A DNA stretch of 64,000 nucleotides from Leptotrichia sp. oral taxon 218 (GCF_018128225.1 NZ_CP072377.1:1054001-1118000), one strand, 5' to 3'. Positions 17,664 to 26,774 are shown, numbered from the stretch's first letter. Notes: generated by a model from the sequence alone, not told the origin. Made by a program: numbers and translations.

Positions 17664-18521
17664 CTATTTATCCCAATCTCTTGGAAAGTCTCTCTCTGTT
17701 TCTGGATAATCCTCAAATCTCTTTTGATAAACTTCTTTCGGATTAATTCCATTCTTTTTTAAATATTCTTCAAACTTCATTTTTGTATCTTCATCAAAAT
17801 ATTTGTAATACATCCAAAAAGTATTTTCAGCACTCTTTTCTATAAAACCAGCAAGCAGCTCGTAATTTGATTCAACTTGTGCTGTTTCCAAAGCAGTATA
17901 ATATTCATCTCTATCTTCATTTCGTATAACTGTAATCGGATAACCATTCTTCATAAGCTCCAAATTCAGAAGTAATCTCCCAGTTCGTCCATTACCATCA
18001 ATAAACGGATGAATTTTCTCAAAATCAGCATGAAAACAAGCAACTTTCATTATCAAATCATTATTTTCACTACTATTAAATTCATCAATTAATTCAGTCA
18101 GCTTCTCTTCAACAAGATAGTGAGGCGTCGTTTCAAATCCAGCACCCAAAATTTCATTATTACTTTTCTTAAACTTCCCTCTATTCTCAATATCATCATT
18201 CAACACAAGAGCATGAAACTCTCTTATCAATCTCAGCGATAAAGATTCATTTGTTTTTATAACTTCCTTCAGAAAATTAAGAGCATATTCCTGTCCCTTC
18301 ACTTCCTCATGCTCCTTCAAACTTTTCCCTTTCACAGTAACCCCATATTGAAGAATAATATCCGTTTCTTTCAAAGTAAGAGTACTACCTTCAATCGCAT
18401 TTGAATTATAAATAAAATTTGTTTTAAGATTACTTTCTAATTTTGTCAAAATCCCTTTATTTAAAGGTCTTTCTTTTTCTAAAAAGTTTTTGAAAATTTC
18501 AATTTTAGATATTTTATTCAT
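17664..18521 (-). CDS. Fic family protein (adenylyltransferase fold)
   Basis: Fic proteins transfer AMP from ATP to target proteins. The active-site motif HPFIDGNGRTGR is complete near residue 170, with the catalytic His and the phosphate-binding GNGR. An N-terminal inhibitory helix motif of the S/TxxxE form (SNAIEGS, near residue 38) indicates an autoinhibited class II-type protein. Helical extensions lie on both sides; length 285 is ordinary. I start at ATG 18521, seven bases after AAGGGG; a GTG one codon earlier is possible. It begins 22 bases after the nrdE stop and so is probably transcribed with it. The target is unknown. Confidence 0.85.
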   Translation of the reverse strand: MNKISKIEIFKNFLEKERPLNKGILTKLESNLKTNFIYNSNAIEGSTLTLKETDIILQYGVTVKGKSLKEHEEVKGQEYALNFLKEVIKTNESLSLRLIREFHALVLNDDIENRGKFKKSNNEILGAGFETTPHYLVEEKLTELIDEFNSSENNDLIMKVACFHADFEKIHPFIDGNGRTGRLLLNLELMKNGYPITVIRNEDRDEYYTALETAQVESNYELLAGFIEKSAENTFWMYYKYFDEDTKMKFEEYLKKNGINPKEVYQKRFEDYPETERDFPRDWDK

Positions 18522-18543
18522 CACTTTTCCCCTTATTTTATTT

Positions 18544-21500
18544 TTACACTGAACAACTTATACACTCCTCAATCGTAGCCTTCCTAGTCCGAGTATAATA
18601 AAGCGATTTTAACCCCAATTTATGCGCATAAATATAAAGTTTTGAAATATCTCTTGTAGTATCAGAGCTCTTTGTATGAAGGATTATTGAAATTCCTTGA
18701 TCCACATGTCTTTGGATTACTGACATTAATTTTAACACATTTTTTTGATCCATGTCGTAAGCTGATTTATAAAAGAAGAAGTTGTCGTTTGTCAAGTATG
18801 GCATTGGGTAAAAAGTTTTACTATCCCCGTATTCTCTCACTTCTATCGTGTCAACTATTGGCATAACTGAAGCTGTCGAATTCATAATATACGATGTTGA
18901 CTGATTTGGCGCAATTGCCAGTCTATAAGCATTGTAAATTCCGTATTTCATAACTTGATCTTTTAATTTTTTCCAATCTTCTGTCGTCGGAATATACATT
19001 CCTTCAAATAATTCTTTTACTTTATCAGTTTTTGGCTCATAATTTTTTTCCAAATATTTGTCAAAATATTTTCCATTCGCATATTCTGATTTTTCAAAAT
19101 CTTTAAATGTTTCGCCTCTCTCTTTTGCAATTTCCATTGATCTTTCAAGCGAATAAAAATTTACCATCATAAAGAAAATGTTACAAAAATCAAGTGCTTC
19201 ACGGCTTTCATACATAATGAAGTTTTTAGCTAAAAATCCATGTAAATTCATTGCTCCAAGTCCTACAGAATGTAATTCTTCATTTGCTTTTTTAATTGTC
19301 GGAACAACATCAATGTTTGTTAAATCTGAAACCATTGTAAGTGAATCAATTGCAGCTTTTGTTACTTCTTTAATTCTTTTGTTTTCCATAACTGTTGCGA
19401 TATTTAGTGAACCTAGATTACATGATATTCCTCTTCTTATTGTATCTTCTTCATAATAAGCGTTAATGTCTGAAACTTCTGATAATTGCATAATTTCAGT
19501 ACAGTTCCCTAAAAGCATTCCATTGAACATTCCCATATGTCTTTTTTCTTCAGTAAAGCAATATGTATCGTAAACTCCATCAATTTCTTCTACAGCGGTT
19601 ATTTTTTCAAAAGCACAAGCATCTCTATTTGGAGTATGTTCCAAATCAAATTTCAATCTAAATGTTTCAAATCCTAACTCCACAAGTTTTTGTAAATTTT
19701 TATGTGTTATAAGTAGTCTATATAATGCCTTACATTCAAATTCTCCACATTCGTCTGTTCCGTTATTTAATGGTAATTCTCTGATTTCAGTATCTCGCAT
19801 TTTATTTATTTTCGAATGAATACCAATTTCTTGAAGTAACAATCTAATGTTAGAAAGAAATTCTAAATTTGTTGAAGCTATTTGTAATGAATTATTTCCA
19901 TTATTTTTTGAAACAGTGCCATCTGCATCTGCCAATCCGCTTAACCATTTAACAATACTTGAAATTTCATAATTAAAAGGTACAAAAAATTTATCTTTCA
20001 GTCCCTTACAATAATTTAAAATTATTCTATCTTCATTTTCTGATTTACTATATTCTAAGTCATCAAATTTATCTAAAAGTTCTTTTTTTTCTCCATATAA
20101 ATAAATTATTTTATTTGTAAGATTTTTTCTATCTTTCACATCATATTCGCAACCATCACCTGAATAAAATCCATTTGCATAAGCATTTTCAAGTATTTCA
20201 CGATTTTCATTTTCATACTTTGGCAAATCAAATTTTATAAGTCTGTCTCCAACTTTAAGTTCGTGTGCTCTTTTTTCAACAACTTTTTCATTTTCATCTT
20301 TAATATAAAATTTGTGATATGGTGTTACATCCACAGTTTGAAAATTATCTGTACTAACTTTTAATAACTTTTGATCAGTTCCTGTTTTAATAACTGTAGT
20401 TTTACTCCATTCTTCTCCATTCCAAACATGAACTTTTTCATTTTCATGCTGTCCAATTTCTGTATAACCGTATTCTTTTGTTAAAATTTTTGTATACGGA
20501 GCAACACACAAATTTGAGAATTTAACTGATCCAATCTCTTTCAAAGCATGTTCCTTATTCGCATTATCTTTAAAGAAAATATACGGATAACCACTCTCTT
20601 TTTGAGATTGTGAAATTTTTACTAAAATTTCTCTTGCATCAACTTTTTTCTTTTTGACATTTGGATTATCGACTAGTTTTTCATACATTTCGTTCATATC
20701 CATCTCATCTAAATATTTTCCATATTCCAAAAATACTGTGTGTGGATTAAATGTGTAGCAAACTTCACCTTCTTTGGCAAGTTCCAAAAATTTATCTGGA
20801 ATTATTACTCCTGTTGAAAGTGATTTTATTCTCACTTTTTCATCAACATTTATTTTTTTACAGTCCAAAAATTCATTTATATCCGAATGGAAAACATTTA
20901 AATAAACAGCTCCTGCTCCTGCTCTTTGTCCCAATTGATTTGCATAAGAAAAAATATCCTCTAAAATCTTCATAATTGGCAAAACTCCAGATGCTCTTCC
21001 TTCAACACCTTTTATCGCTTCTCCTCTTGCTCTTATTTTCGACAAGTTAATTGAAACTCCTCCTCCAAGTGAAGAAAGTTTCATTGAAGAGTCAAAAATG
21101 TATCCAATTCCGCTCAAATTATCTCCCATTTCATCTAAAAAGCAAGAAACAAGTTCTCCAGCTCTTTTTTTCCCAGAGTTTAAAAATGTCGGCGTTGCTG
21201 GTTGATATTCTTGATTTATTAACATAAGTGCATATTCTTTTGCTTTTTCCACATCTCCTTGTGCCAAAAATAACGAAACAATTGCAATTCTGTCTTCATA
21301 TCTCTCCAAAAATTTGTGCTCAGCGTCGTCTTTTAACGCATAGCTTTGATAAAATTTTGATGCACTCATAAATGATGCAAATCTGAATTTTTTGTCATAA
21401 ACAAGTTTAAAAACATCTTTAATTTCGTCATGTGAATACATTTTGTAAAAATCAATGTAATAATCATTTTTTATTAAATATCTCATTTTTTCTTCCAAGT

Positions 21501-21648
21501 TGTGAAAAAAAACTGTATTCTTATTTACATAGTCCACAAAATATGAATAAACTGCTTCTTTATCTTTTTCTAGCTGAAAATCTTCACCCTTTTTTATCAT
21601 TATTTCATTATTTAGATAAATCCATTTTTTTGCTCTGTTATCTACCAT
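18544..21648 (-). CDS. nrdE: ribonucleotide reductase class Ib, alpha subunit, with an intein
   Basis: NrdE reduces ribonucleoside diphosphates. The precursor is 1034 residues. Removing the intein (381-715) leaves 699, the normal NrdE length. Extein landmarks are PATPTFLNSGK, LVSCFL (redox cysteine), SLGGGVSINLS, the catalytic N-L-C-x-E (SNL before the intein, CTEI after it), ISCNLGSLNIA, NQSTSYIMNSTASV and a C-terminal CISC dithiol pair. The first residue after the intein is the cysteine that carries the thiyl radical, so no active enzyme can form without protein splicing. It belongs to the operon nrdH-nrdI-nrdE, and nrdF comes after three inserted genes. Confidence 0.95.
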   Translation of the reverse strand: MVDNRAKKWIYLNNEIMIKKGEDFQLEKDKEAVYSYFVDYVNKNTVFFHNLEEKMRYLIKNDYYIDFYKMYSHDEIKDVFKLVYDKKFRFASFMSASKFYQSYALKDDAEHKFLERYEDRIAIVSLFLAQGDVEKAKEYALMLINQEYQPATPTFLNSGKKRAGELVSCFLDEMGDNLSGIGYIFDSSMKLSSLGGGVSINLSKIRARGEAIKGVEGRASGVLPIMKILEDIFSYANQLGQRAGAGAVYLNVFHSDINEFLDCKKINVDEKVRIKSLSTGVIIPDKFLELAKEGEVCYTFNPHTVFLEYGKYLDEMDMNEMYEKLVDNPNVKKKKVDAREILVKISQSQKESGYPYIFFKDNANKEHALKEIGSVKFSNLCVAPYTKILTKEYGYTEIGQHENEKVHVWNGEEWSKTTVIKTGTDQKLLKVSTDNFQTVDVTPYHKFYIKDENEKVVEKRAHELKVGDRLIKFDLPKYENENREILENAYANGFYSGDGCEYDVKDRKNLTNKIIYLYGEKKELLDKFDDLEYSKSENEDRIILNYCKGLKDKFFVPFNYEISSIVKWLSGLADADGTVSKNNGNNSLQIASTNLEFLSNIRLLLQEIGIHSKINKMRDTEIRELPLNNGTDECGEFECKALYRLLITHKNLQKLVELGFETFRLKFDLEHTPNRDACAFEKITAVEEIDGVYDTYCFTEEKRHMGMFNGMLLGNCTEIMQLSEVSDINAYYEEDTIRRGISCNLGSLNIATVMENKRIKEVTKAAIDSLTMVSDLTNIDVVPTIKKANEELHSVGLGAMNLHGFLAKNFIMYESREALDFCNIFFMMVNFYSLERSMEIAKERGETFKDFEKSEYANGKYFDKYLEKNYEPKTDKVKELFEGMYIPTTEDWKKLKDQVMKYGIYNAYRLAIAPNQSTSYIMNSTASVMPIVDTIEVREYGDSKTFYPMPYLTNDNFFFYKSAYDMDQKNVLKLMSVIQRHVDQGISIILHTKSSDTTRDISKLYIYAHKLGLKSLYYTRTRKATIEECISCSV
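19504..20508 (-). other. intein with a LAGLIDADG homing endonuclease in NrdE
   Basis: This 335-residue in-frame insertion runs from Cys1 (CVAPYTKILTKEYG) to a terminal Asn (GMLLGN), followed by extein Cys. Splicing block B is seen as VTPYHKF (TxxH, residues 62-65), and two endonuclease motifs as NAYANGFYSGDG (about 108-119) and WLSGLADADGTV (about 188-199). Block F is VYDTYCFTEEKRHMG. The penultimate residue is Gly, not the common His, which occurs in some functional inteins. Both endonuclease acidic positions are kept, so homing activity is plausible. Confidence 0.93.
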
Positions 21649-21738
21649 TATTTATTTTTCTCGCTTTCTTTTTTTATTTTGTAAAATTTATAGTTTTTTA
21701 AGTTTTTTTATAAAAATTTTCAAATAAAATTATTTTTT

Positions 21739-22110
21739 TTATTTATTAAATTTTTCAACATAATCAATAAAATGTTTTACTTCTCTATTTGTTCCAGATA
21801 ATTCAAATTTCATGCAAACTGGAATTTTATATTCTTCTTTTATTTTGTCCGCAGCAACCGCAAAATATACTCCCCAGTTCATATTTCCGCTGGAACTAAT
21901 TGACTTTATATATTTACTATTTTTTTTCAAAAATTCAGCTGTAGTTTCTGGAACTTCACCTATTTTTGTTGTAAATGTGACAAAATGTCCATCTTCTTTG
22001 GCTTCCAAATCAGGATTAATTTTAATAATTTCCCAATCTGGTCTCTCGTCTTTTATTTTTTCCATAAATCTTTGAACATTTCCAGTTTTTGAGTCATAAT
22101 ATATAATCAT
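21739..22110 (-). CDS. nrdI: NrdI flavodoxin-like protein
   Basis: NrdI supplies oxidant for activation of the dimanganese NrdF cofactor. The 123 residues read MIIYYDSKTGNVQRFMEKI with the FMN phosphate loop (SKTGNVQRF), then a loop rich in glycine (SSSGNMNWGVYFAVAADKI) that lies near the flavin, and the ending FELSGTNREVKHF. It lies between nrdH and nrdE on the same strand, 90 bases before nrdE. The start has an AAGGAG Shine-Dalgarno. Confidence 0.93.
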   Translation of the reverse strand: MIIYYDSKTGNVQRFMEKIKDERPDWEIIKINPDLEAKEDGHFVTFTTKIGEVPETTAEFLKKNSKYIKSISSSGNMNWGVYFAVAADKIKEEYKIPVCMKFELSGTNREVKHFIDYVEKFNK

Positions 22111-22215
22111 AGAATTCTCCTTGTATTTTGTTTCAGGTTTATGTTAATTTTTTCTTTCAAAAAATTTCTTTTCTAAAGAATTTCCCAATTTTTAAAATAA
22201 ACCTGCTCAGTTACT

Positions 22216-22455
22216 CTATAATTCCGAAGTCATTTCATTTAATTCTTCCATTTTAAATCCCATAACTCTTTTTACTTCAGCATCATTTTCCATCAAAATC
22301 ACAGTTGGAACTGTTCTCACTTTAAACTTCATAGCCATTTCAGGATTATCAAAAGCATTTATTCTTTCGTATTCTACACCTTTTCTATCTAAAAACTCCG
22401 ATACCATCGCACACGGATTGCAGTCATTTTTTTCAAATTTAATTATTCTTTTCAT
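22216..22455 (-). CDS. nrdH: glutaredoxin-like NrdH redoxin
   Basis: A 79-residue thioredoxin-fold protein with the redox motif CNPC (Cys 12 and 15), the cis-Pro segment VRTVPTVIL and the C-terminal GFKMEEL. It is small and placed first in the nrd operon, so its probable role is to reduce NrdE. AAGGAG precedes ATG 22455. Generic thioredoxin-like annotation is possible, but the neighbours argue for NrdH. Confidence 0.88.
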   Translation of the reverse strand: MKRIIKFEKNDCNPCAMVSEFLDRKGVEYERINAFDNPEMAMKFKVRTVPTVILMENDAEVKRVMGFKMEELNEMTSEL

Positions 22456-22508
22456 TTTTTATTCTCCTTTTTTTATTTTAAGTTTAATATTTAATTCCAA
22501 ACTAAAAA

Positions 22509-22556
22509 ACACAATATATTGTGTTTTGTTTTTTAAAAAATACATATATGTAGTGT
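22509..22556 (-). promoter_or_regulatory. two NrdR boxes in the nrd promoter
   Basis: Box 1 (22509-22524) is ACACAATATATTGTGT, a perfect palindrome that fits the NrdR consensus completely. Box 2 (22541-22556), TACATATATGTAGTGT, keeps one half well and is weak in the other. Their centres are 32 bases apart, about three helical turns, which is typical for NrdR pairs. Box 2 overlaps the -10 element, so repression when nucleotide pools are high is expected. Confidence 0.85.
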
Positions 22557-22580
22557 ATCTTATTTTTTAAAATTTTTCAA
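22552..22580 (-). promoter_or_regulatory. promoter of the nrdHIE operon
   Basis: On the minus strand -35 TTGAAA (22580-22575), a 17-base spacer and -10 TACACT (22557-22552), about 97 bases before nrdH. The -10 overlaps NrdR box 2. The rest of the 22456-22822 gap holds the rlmCD-like gene's terminator and AT-rich sequence with no other gene. Confidence 0.65.
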
Positions 22581-22732
22581 TAAGATTATTTTTAAAATTA
22601 AATTAAGAAGTTTGCCGATTGTCTTAAATAAAGATTTTTTTTAATATATATATTTTATATATTTTTGAAGTGAATTTTAGATAATTTAATTAATGAATAA
22701 GTGTTTATAACTTTTTTAAGCATTTTCATAAA

Positions 22733-22774
22733 AAATAAATTAAAAAAGAGAAGATTAATCAAAATTTTCTCTTT
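22733..22774 (-). terminator. terminator of the RNA methyltransferase gene
   Basis: AAAGAGAA (22745-22752) pairs with TTCTCTTT (22767-22774), and on the minus strand the stem runs into TTTTTTAATTTATTTT. It is 49 bases after the stop of the gene at 22823-24253. Confidence 0.7.
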
Positions 22775-22822
22775 AATATTTATTTTTATTTTATTTTTCG
22801 TTTTTTATTTTTCAATCTTTTT

Positions 22823-24253
22823 TCAAATCTTTCTCAATCTCGACACAACCTCCATATGTGGCGTAACTGGAAACATATCAACCGTAACCATTTTCACTAA
22901 TTCATACCCATTTTCCTGTAAAACCTTCAAATCTATATTAAATGTTTTTGGATTACAAGATACATAAATTATATCCTTCACATCATATTTCAGTAATTTA
23001 TTAAGCGTCTTTTCACCAACACCTGCACGAGGTGGATCCAAAATTATAATATCTGGCTTGATTCCATTTTTATCAAACTCATCTAATTTTTCAAAAACAT
23101 CTCCTGCGATAAAATGTGCATTTTCGATACCATTCAATTTTGTATTTTCATTTGCTTTTTCAACAGCTTCTTCCACAAGCTCAATTCCATAAACTTGTTT
23201 TGCCTTTTTGGAAACAATTTGCCCAATCGTGCCTGTTCCACTGAATAAATCGAAAACAACCGAATTATGAATGTTTTCCCCTTCAATTTCATCTAAATAA
23301 TCCAATACTTTTCCGTATAATTTTGCCACTGTTTTTGAATTTGTTTGAAAAAAACTGTACGGACTAATTTTAAATTTTAATCCTAGAATTTCTTCTTCCA
23401 AATCTCTTTTTCCAAAAAGAATTTCCTCTCTTTCAGAAACAACCGAATCAGAAAAATTGTCATTAAATGTATGTAAAATTCCTGTTATTTTAAACCCTTT
23501 TTCAAGCTCCAAAGCCAACAATCCTTCAACTAAACCTTTTTGAAATTCCAATTTTTTCTCATCTTCAATTTGAGTTGTCGTAACCATATTTACTAAAATT
23601 TGTTTCGTAAAATCCGCTTTTCTAATAACCAAATTCCTAAAAAAGCCAATATGATCCAATCTATGATAAAAATCCAGCCCTGTCGTTTTTGAAAATTCAT
23701 TACAAAAAATATAAATTTTATTAAAGTTATCATCCATCAATTTCAAGCCGTCTACTTCAACAATATCATGAAAACTGTTTTGTTTATGAAGTCCCAAAAT
23801 CATAGGCCCATCTTTCACAGCATTTCCGTAACTAAATTCCATTTTATTTCGATATTTCTCCACTTCTACACTTCTAACCGGCTCTTCAAAAGTAAAATCA
23901 TATTTTGCAATTTTCTTCACTTCTTTTTCAATGTTAGAATTTTTTATCGCAAGTTGCTCATCGTATGAATAATACTGATAGTTACAACCACCATTTTGTC
24001 TAGCAATTTCGTCATAAATCGCATTTTTTCTTCCTGCAAAATCAATAATTTCACATCGAATCAATTCATACTTTCTTCTTCTCTTCACAAAAATTCCTTC
24101 AACAATTTGCCCTTCAGCCGCATTTATATTTGGAAAAATCCTATTTTCGTCATCTCCATAAAAACCGTACGCACGACCTTTCGTATTAAGTCCTGCTATT
24201 TTCAGCTGTATTTCATCACCTTTTCTTAAAATTTTTTTCTCTTTATTTTCCAT
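22823..24253 (-). CDS. TrmA/RumA-family RNA (uracil-5-)-methyltransferase
   Basis: These enzymes methylate C5 of uridine in rRNA or tRNA using AdoMet. The 476 residues contain an N-terminal TRAM domain (LRKGDEIQLKIAGLNTKGRA), a SAM motif FDLFSGTGTIGQ (near 337), DPPRAGVG (near 406) and the catalytic cysteine in IYVSCNPKTF (near 432). The cysteine-rich iron-sulfur segment of RumA is largely lost: only GGCNYQ keeps a Cys, so the cluster is probably absent, as in RlmCD-type members. The exact target (U747/U1939 of 23S rRNA or tRNA U54) cannot be decided here. Confidence 0.88.
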   Translation of the reverse strand: MENKEKKILRKGDEIQLKIAGLNTKGRAYGFYGDDENRIFPNINAAEGQIVEGIFVKRRRKYELIRCEIIDFAGRKNAIYDEIARQNGGCNYQYYSYDEQLAIKNSNIEKEVKKIAKYDFTFEEPVRSVEVEKYRNKMEFSYGNAVKDGPMILGLHKQNSFHDIVEVDGLKLMDDNFNKIYIFCNEFSKTTGLDFYHRLDHIGFFRNLVIRKADFTKQILVNMVTTTQIEDEKKLEFQKGLVEGLLALELEKGFKITGILHTFNDNFSDSVVSEREEILFGKRDLEEEILGLKFKISPYSFFQTNSKTVAKLYGKVLDYLDEIEGENIHNSVVFDLFSGTGTIGQIVSKKAKQVYGIELVEEAVEKANENTKLNGIENAHFIAGDVFEKLDEFDKNGIKPDIIILDPPRAGVGEKTLNKLLKYDVKDIIYVSCNPKTFNIDLKVLQENGYELVKMVTVDMFPVTPHMEVVSRLRKI

Positions 24254-24301
24254 TTTATCTCCATTTTTCCATAAAATTTTTTCACTTTAATTAAAAATAA
24301 A

Positions 24302-24336
24302 TTTGGTAATCCCATCATTTATACAAGATTACCAAA
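24302..24336 (-). terminator. terminator of the aminotransferase gene
   Basis: A perfect 10-bp stem, TTTGGTAATC (24302-24311) with GATTACCAAA (24327-24336), followed on the minus strand by TTTATTTTTAATT. It separates the aminotransferase gene from the downstream methyltransferase. Confidence 0.75.
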
Positions 24337-24372
24337 CAAATTTTCCAAAATTTTAAAAATTAATTTCTATTT

Positions 24373-25521
24373 TTATTTAGATTCAATATATTTTTTCAAT
24401 CTTGCAATCGCTTCTTCCAACACAGGCAAGTCATGCACAATTGAAAATCTCAAATATCCTTCAACTTGGAATGTAACCCCAGGAACTATCGCCAATTCTG
24501 TTTTTTCCAATAAATCCAAGACAAAATCAAAAGAATCCGCATCTTTAAACTTATCAATTGTTTTATATGTCGCAAATACATAAAATGCCCCTTTAGGCTT
24601 CAAGCACTTAAATCCTAATTTTTCCAATTCTTCCACAAAATAGTAAACTCTTTTTTTGTAAATTTCTGATAATTCAGTCGTGTCTAAACAGTAATCTAAT
24701 GCTGCAATTGCTCCATATTGTGACAATGTCGAAGCACTTGTAACTGTATATTGGCTAATTTTTTTCACTTGTGACTGTAAATTTTCACTAGCAATCGTAT
24801 AACCTAATCTGTATCCTGTCATCGAATGTGATTTTGAAAAACCATTAACAACTATCAATTGTTCCTTCAAAATATCGCTATATTTTGCAAACGAAGTGAA
24901 TTTTTCAAATGCAATTTGAGCATAAATTTCATCACTCAAAAGATAAATTTCTTTATCCTTCAAAAATTCAACAATTTTTATCATTTCTTCTTCTGGAAGC
25001 GTTATTCCTGAAGGATTATTTGGATAAGTCAAAATTATTAATTTAGTTTTTTCTGTAACATATTTTTCCAAGATTTTTTCAGTCAAAACAAAATTATTTT
25101 CTTCTAAATCCATAAAAATTGTTTTAGCTTGTGAAACTGTAATTAATGGCTCATACCCAACATATGCTGGTGTTGGAATAAGAACTTCATCCCCTTTTGC
25201 CAAAATTGTTTTAAGCGTAGAAGACAATCCTTCAGTTGAACCAACTGTAACTAAAACATTATCTTTTTTATAATTTCCACCAAAAGTTTCATTATAGAAT
25301 TTTGCAATTTTTTCTCTTAATTCTGGAATCCCACCTACTGGCGAATATTTTATAGGACTATTTAACGCATGATACGCAACTGCTTCTTTCACCTTTTGCG
25401 GTGCATCTGTATCTGGCTCTCCAATTGTCATATTTATAACATTTTTATAAGCCGACAATCTTTCGTGAATTTTTCTTATATCTGATATTTCTATTCCTTT
25501 TATTATTGGATCTATGTACAT
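24373..25521 (-). CDS. class I/II PLP aminotransferase (PatA-like)
   Basis: The 382 residues show fold-type I aminotransferase signatures: NMTIGEPDTDAPQ at the substrate entrance, YPNNPSGI, LSDEIYA, and NGFSKSHSMTGYRLGY near residue 229, where the Lys binds PLP. C-terminal GVTFQVEGYLRFS supplies the conserved Arg. The overall pattern resembles PatA or N-acetyl-diaminopimelate aminotransferases, which act in lysine/peptidoglycan precursor synthesis, but substrate is not readable from sequence. ATG 25521 has AAAGGAAG upstream. Part of its 5' coding sequence matches a CRISPR spacer of this window. Confidence 0.85.
   Translation of the reverse strand: MYIDPIIKGIEISDIRKIHERLSAYKNVINMTIGEPDTDAPQKVKEAVAYHALNSPIKYSPVGGIPELREKIAKFYNETFGGNYKKDNVLVTVGSTEGLSSTLKTILAKGDEVLIPTPAYVGYEPLITVSQAKTIFMDLEENNFVLTEKILEKYVTEKTKLIILTYPNNPSGITLPEEEMIKIVEFLKDKEIYLLSDEIYAQIAFEKFTSFAKYSDILKEQLIVVNGFSKSHSMTGYRLGYTIASENLQSQVKKISQYTVTSASTLSQYGAIAALDYCLDTTELSEIYKKRVYYFVEELEKLGFKCLKPKGAFYVFATYKTIDKFKDADSFDFVLDLLEKTELAIVPGVTFQVEGYLRFSIVHDLPVLEEAIARLKKYIESK
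25387..25425 (-). other. near-match protospacer of the CRISPR spacer at 12167-12205
   Basis: This 39-base segment of the aminotransferase gene matches the spacer at 34 positions. In crRNA sense (5' to 3') the mismatches are at positions 12, 31, 33, 36 and 39; positions 1-11 and 13-30 are identical. The three bases 5' of the protospacer are ACA. crRNA and mRNA have the same sense, so pairing would be with the template DNA strand, not the transcript. Confidence 0.85.
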
Positions 25522-25595
25522 TTATTTACTTCCTTTCTTTTTTATTTCTATATTTTATTTTTTATAAAATAGACTTGATTTTTGAAAAAATAAAT

Positions 25596-26546
25596 TTATT
25601 GTAAATCAAATTTTTTTATTTTTTCTAAATTTTGTTTGTATTCATTAATATTTTTAGATTTTATCACATTTTCATTATAATTTTCCAAAGCCTCTATTAT
25701 ATATGAAAGTTTTTCATATTTATTTTGTTTCATGTTTGGATAAACAGTTGAAAAATAATCTAGTGCTTTTAAGAAATTTTTAGTATTTAAATAATTAGTT
25801 ATAATATATAATTCTGCATCCATTATGTATTCTTTTTTTAAATCTGAACCTAAATATGTATAAAATTTAGTATTAGATAAATTTTTATATTTTTTTATAG
25901 CTATTTCAAAACTTTCTGTTGACTTTAAAAAATTTTTTTCTTTTCTATATTTCATTCCTGCCTGATAATATGTTTCAGGAAAATCTGGAAATAATGAAGT
26001 CAGCTGTCTTCGAATTTTTTCAGTTTCATTTTTATTTCCTATTTCCTCATAGGAATCTGACAAATTATTATACGCCATCGGATATTCAGAATTAATCTTT
26101 ATTGCTTGTTTGTAATATTCAATCGCTTGTTTTGGATTATCGTTCAAATATTGCTCATAATAACCTAAATAAAAATATGCCAAATAATTATTTTTATCTT
26201 CTTTTATAGACCTCAAAAGTAAATCTTTCATTTTTTCTTCATCACTATAAAAATATTTTATACTTTCCAAAAAAGTATTTTTTGATTTTTCATTTATTTT
26301 TACCTTACTTATTTCATTAAATTCCTTTTTAGACAACTCTATTACTTCTTTTATTGCATCTTGATTTGTTTCATCTTTTTTTACATTTTTTATACCTTTT
26401 TCACTTTGAATATTTATCACTTTAGCATTATTAACTTTTTGCTTAAAATAATCTCCTACTTTTTTATCATCAGTGATTACTACAACATCAGAAAATACAT
26501 TAAGACTTAAAAATGCTAATAAAATTACTAGTGTTCTTTTTACCAA
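25596..26546 (-). CDS. exported tetratricopeptide-repeat protein
   Basis: 316 residues with a signal peptide (LVILLAFLSLNVFS). TPR units are visible: YLAYFYLGYYEQYLNDNPKQ, AIEYYKQAIKINSEYPMAYN and AYNNLSDSYEEIGNKNE, plus later helices. TPR proteins act as protein-binding scaffolds; the partner is unknown. The start is a TTG at 26546 behind AAAGGAAGG; no better ATG is nearby. It stands alone between the polysaccharide operon terminator and the aminotransferase. Confidence 0.75.
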   Translation of the reverse strand: MVKRTLVILLAFLSLNVFSDVVVITDDKKVGDYFKQKVNNAKVINIQSEKGIKNVKKDETNQDAIKEVIELSKKEFNEISKVKINEKSKNTFLESIKYFYSDEEKMKDLLLRSIKEDKNNYLAYFYLGYYEQYLNDNPKQAIEYYKQAIKINSEYPMAYNNLSDSYEEIGNKNETEKIRRQLTSLFPDFPETYYQAGMKYRKEKNFLKSTESFEIAIKKYKNLSNTKFYTYLGSDLKKEYIMDAELYIITNYLNTKNFLKALDYFSTVYPNMKQNKYEKLSYIIEALENYNENVIKSKNINEYKQNLEKIKKFDLQ

Positions 26547-26642
26547 TATTTCCTTCCTTTCTAAATAAAAAAATTATTTTTATAATTTTTTTAATTATAA
26601 CATATTTTCATTTATATTTCTAATTTTATGATAAAAAAATTA

Positions 26643-26660
26643 AGTGCCACACATGGCACT
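26643..26660 (-). terminator. terminator of the polysaccharide operon
   Basis: AGTGCC (26643-26648) pairs with GGCACT (26655-26660); on the minus strand it is followed by TTAATTTTTTTATC. It lies about 115 bases after the stop of the last glycosyltransferase gene. Confidence 0.65.
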
Positions 26661-26774
26661 CAAAAAATTATTTTTACTAGTCAAAAAAAATTTTTAAAGT
26701 TATTAATAATTTTTATAATCTTAAGATATAATAAGATTTAATAGAATACAAGATAATAATTTTTTAAATTACTA

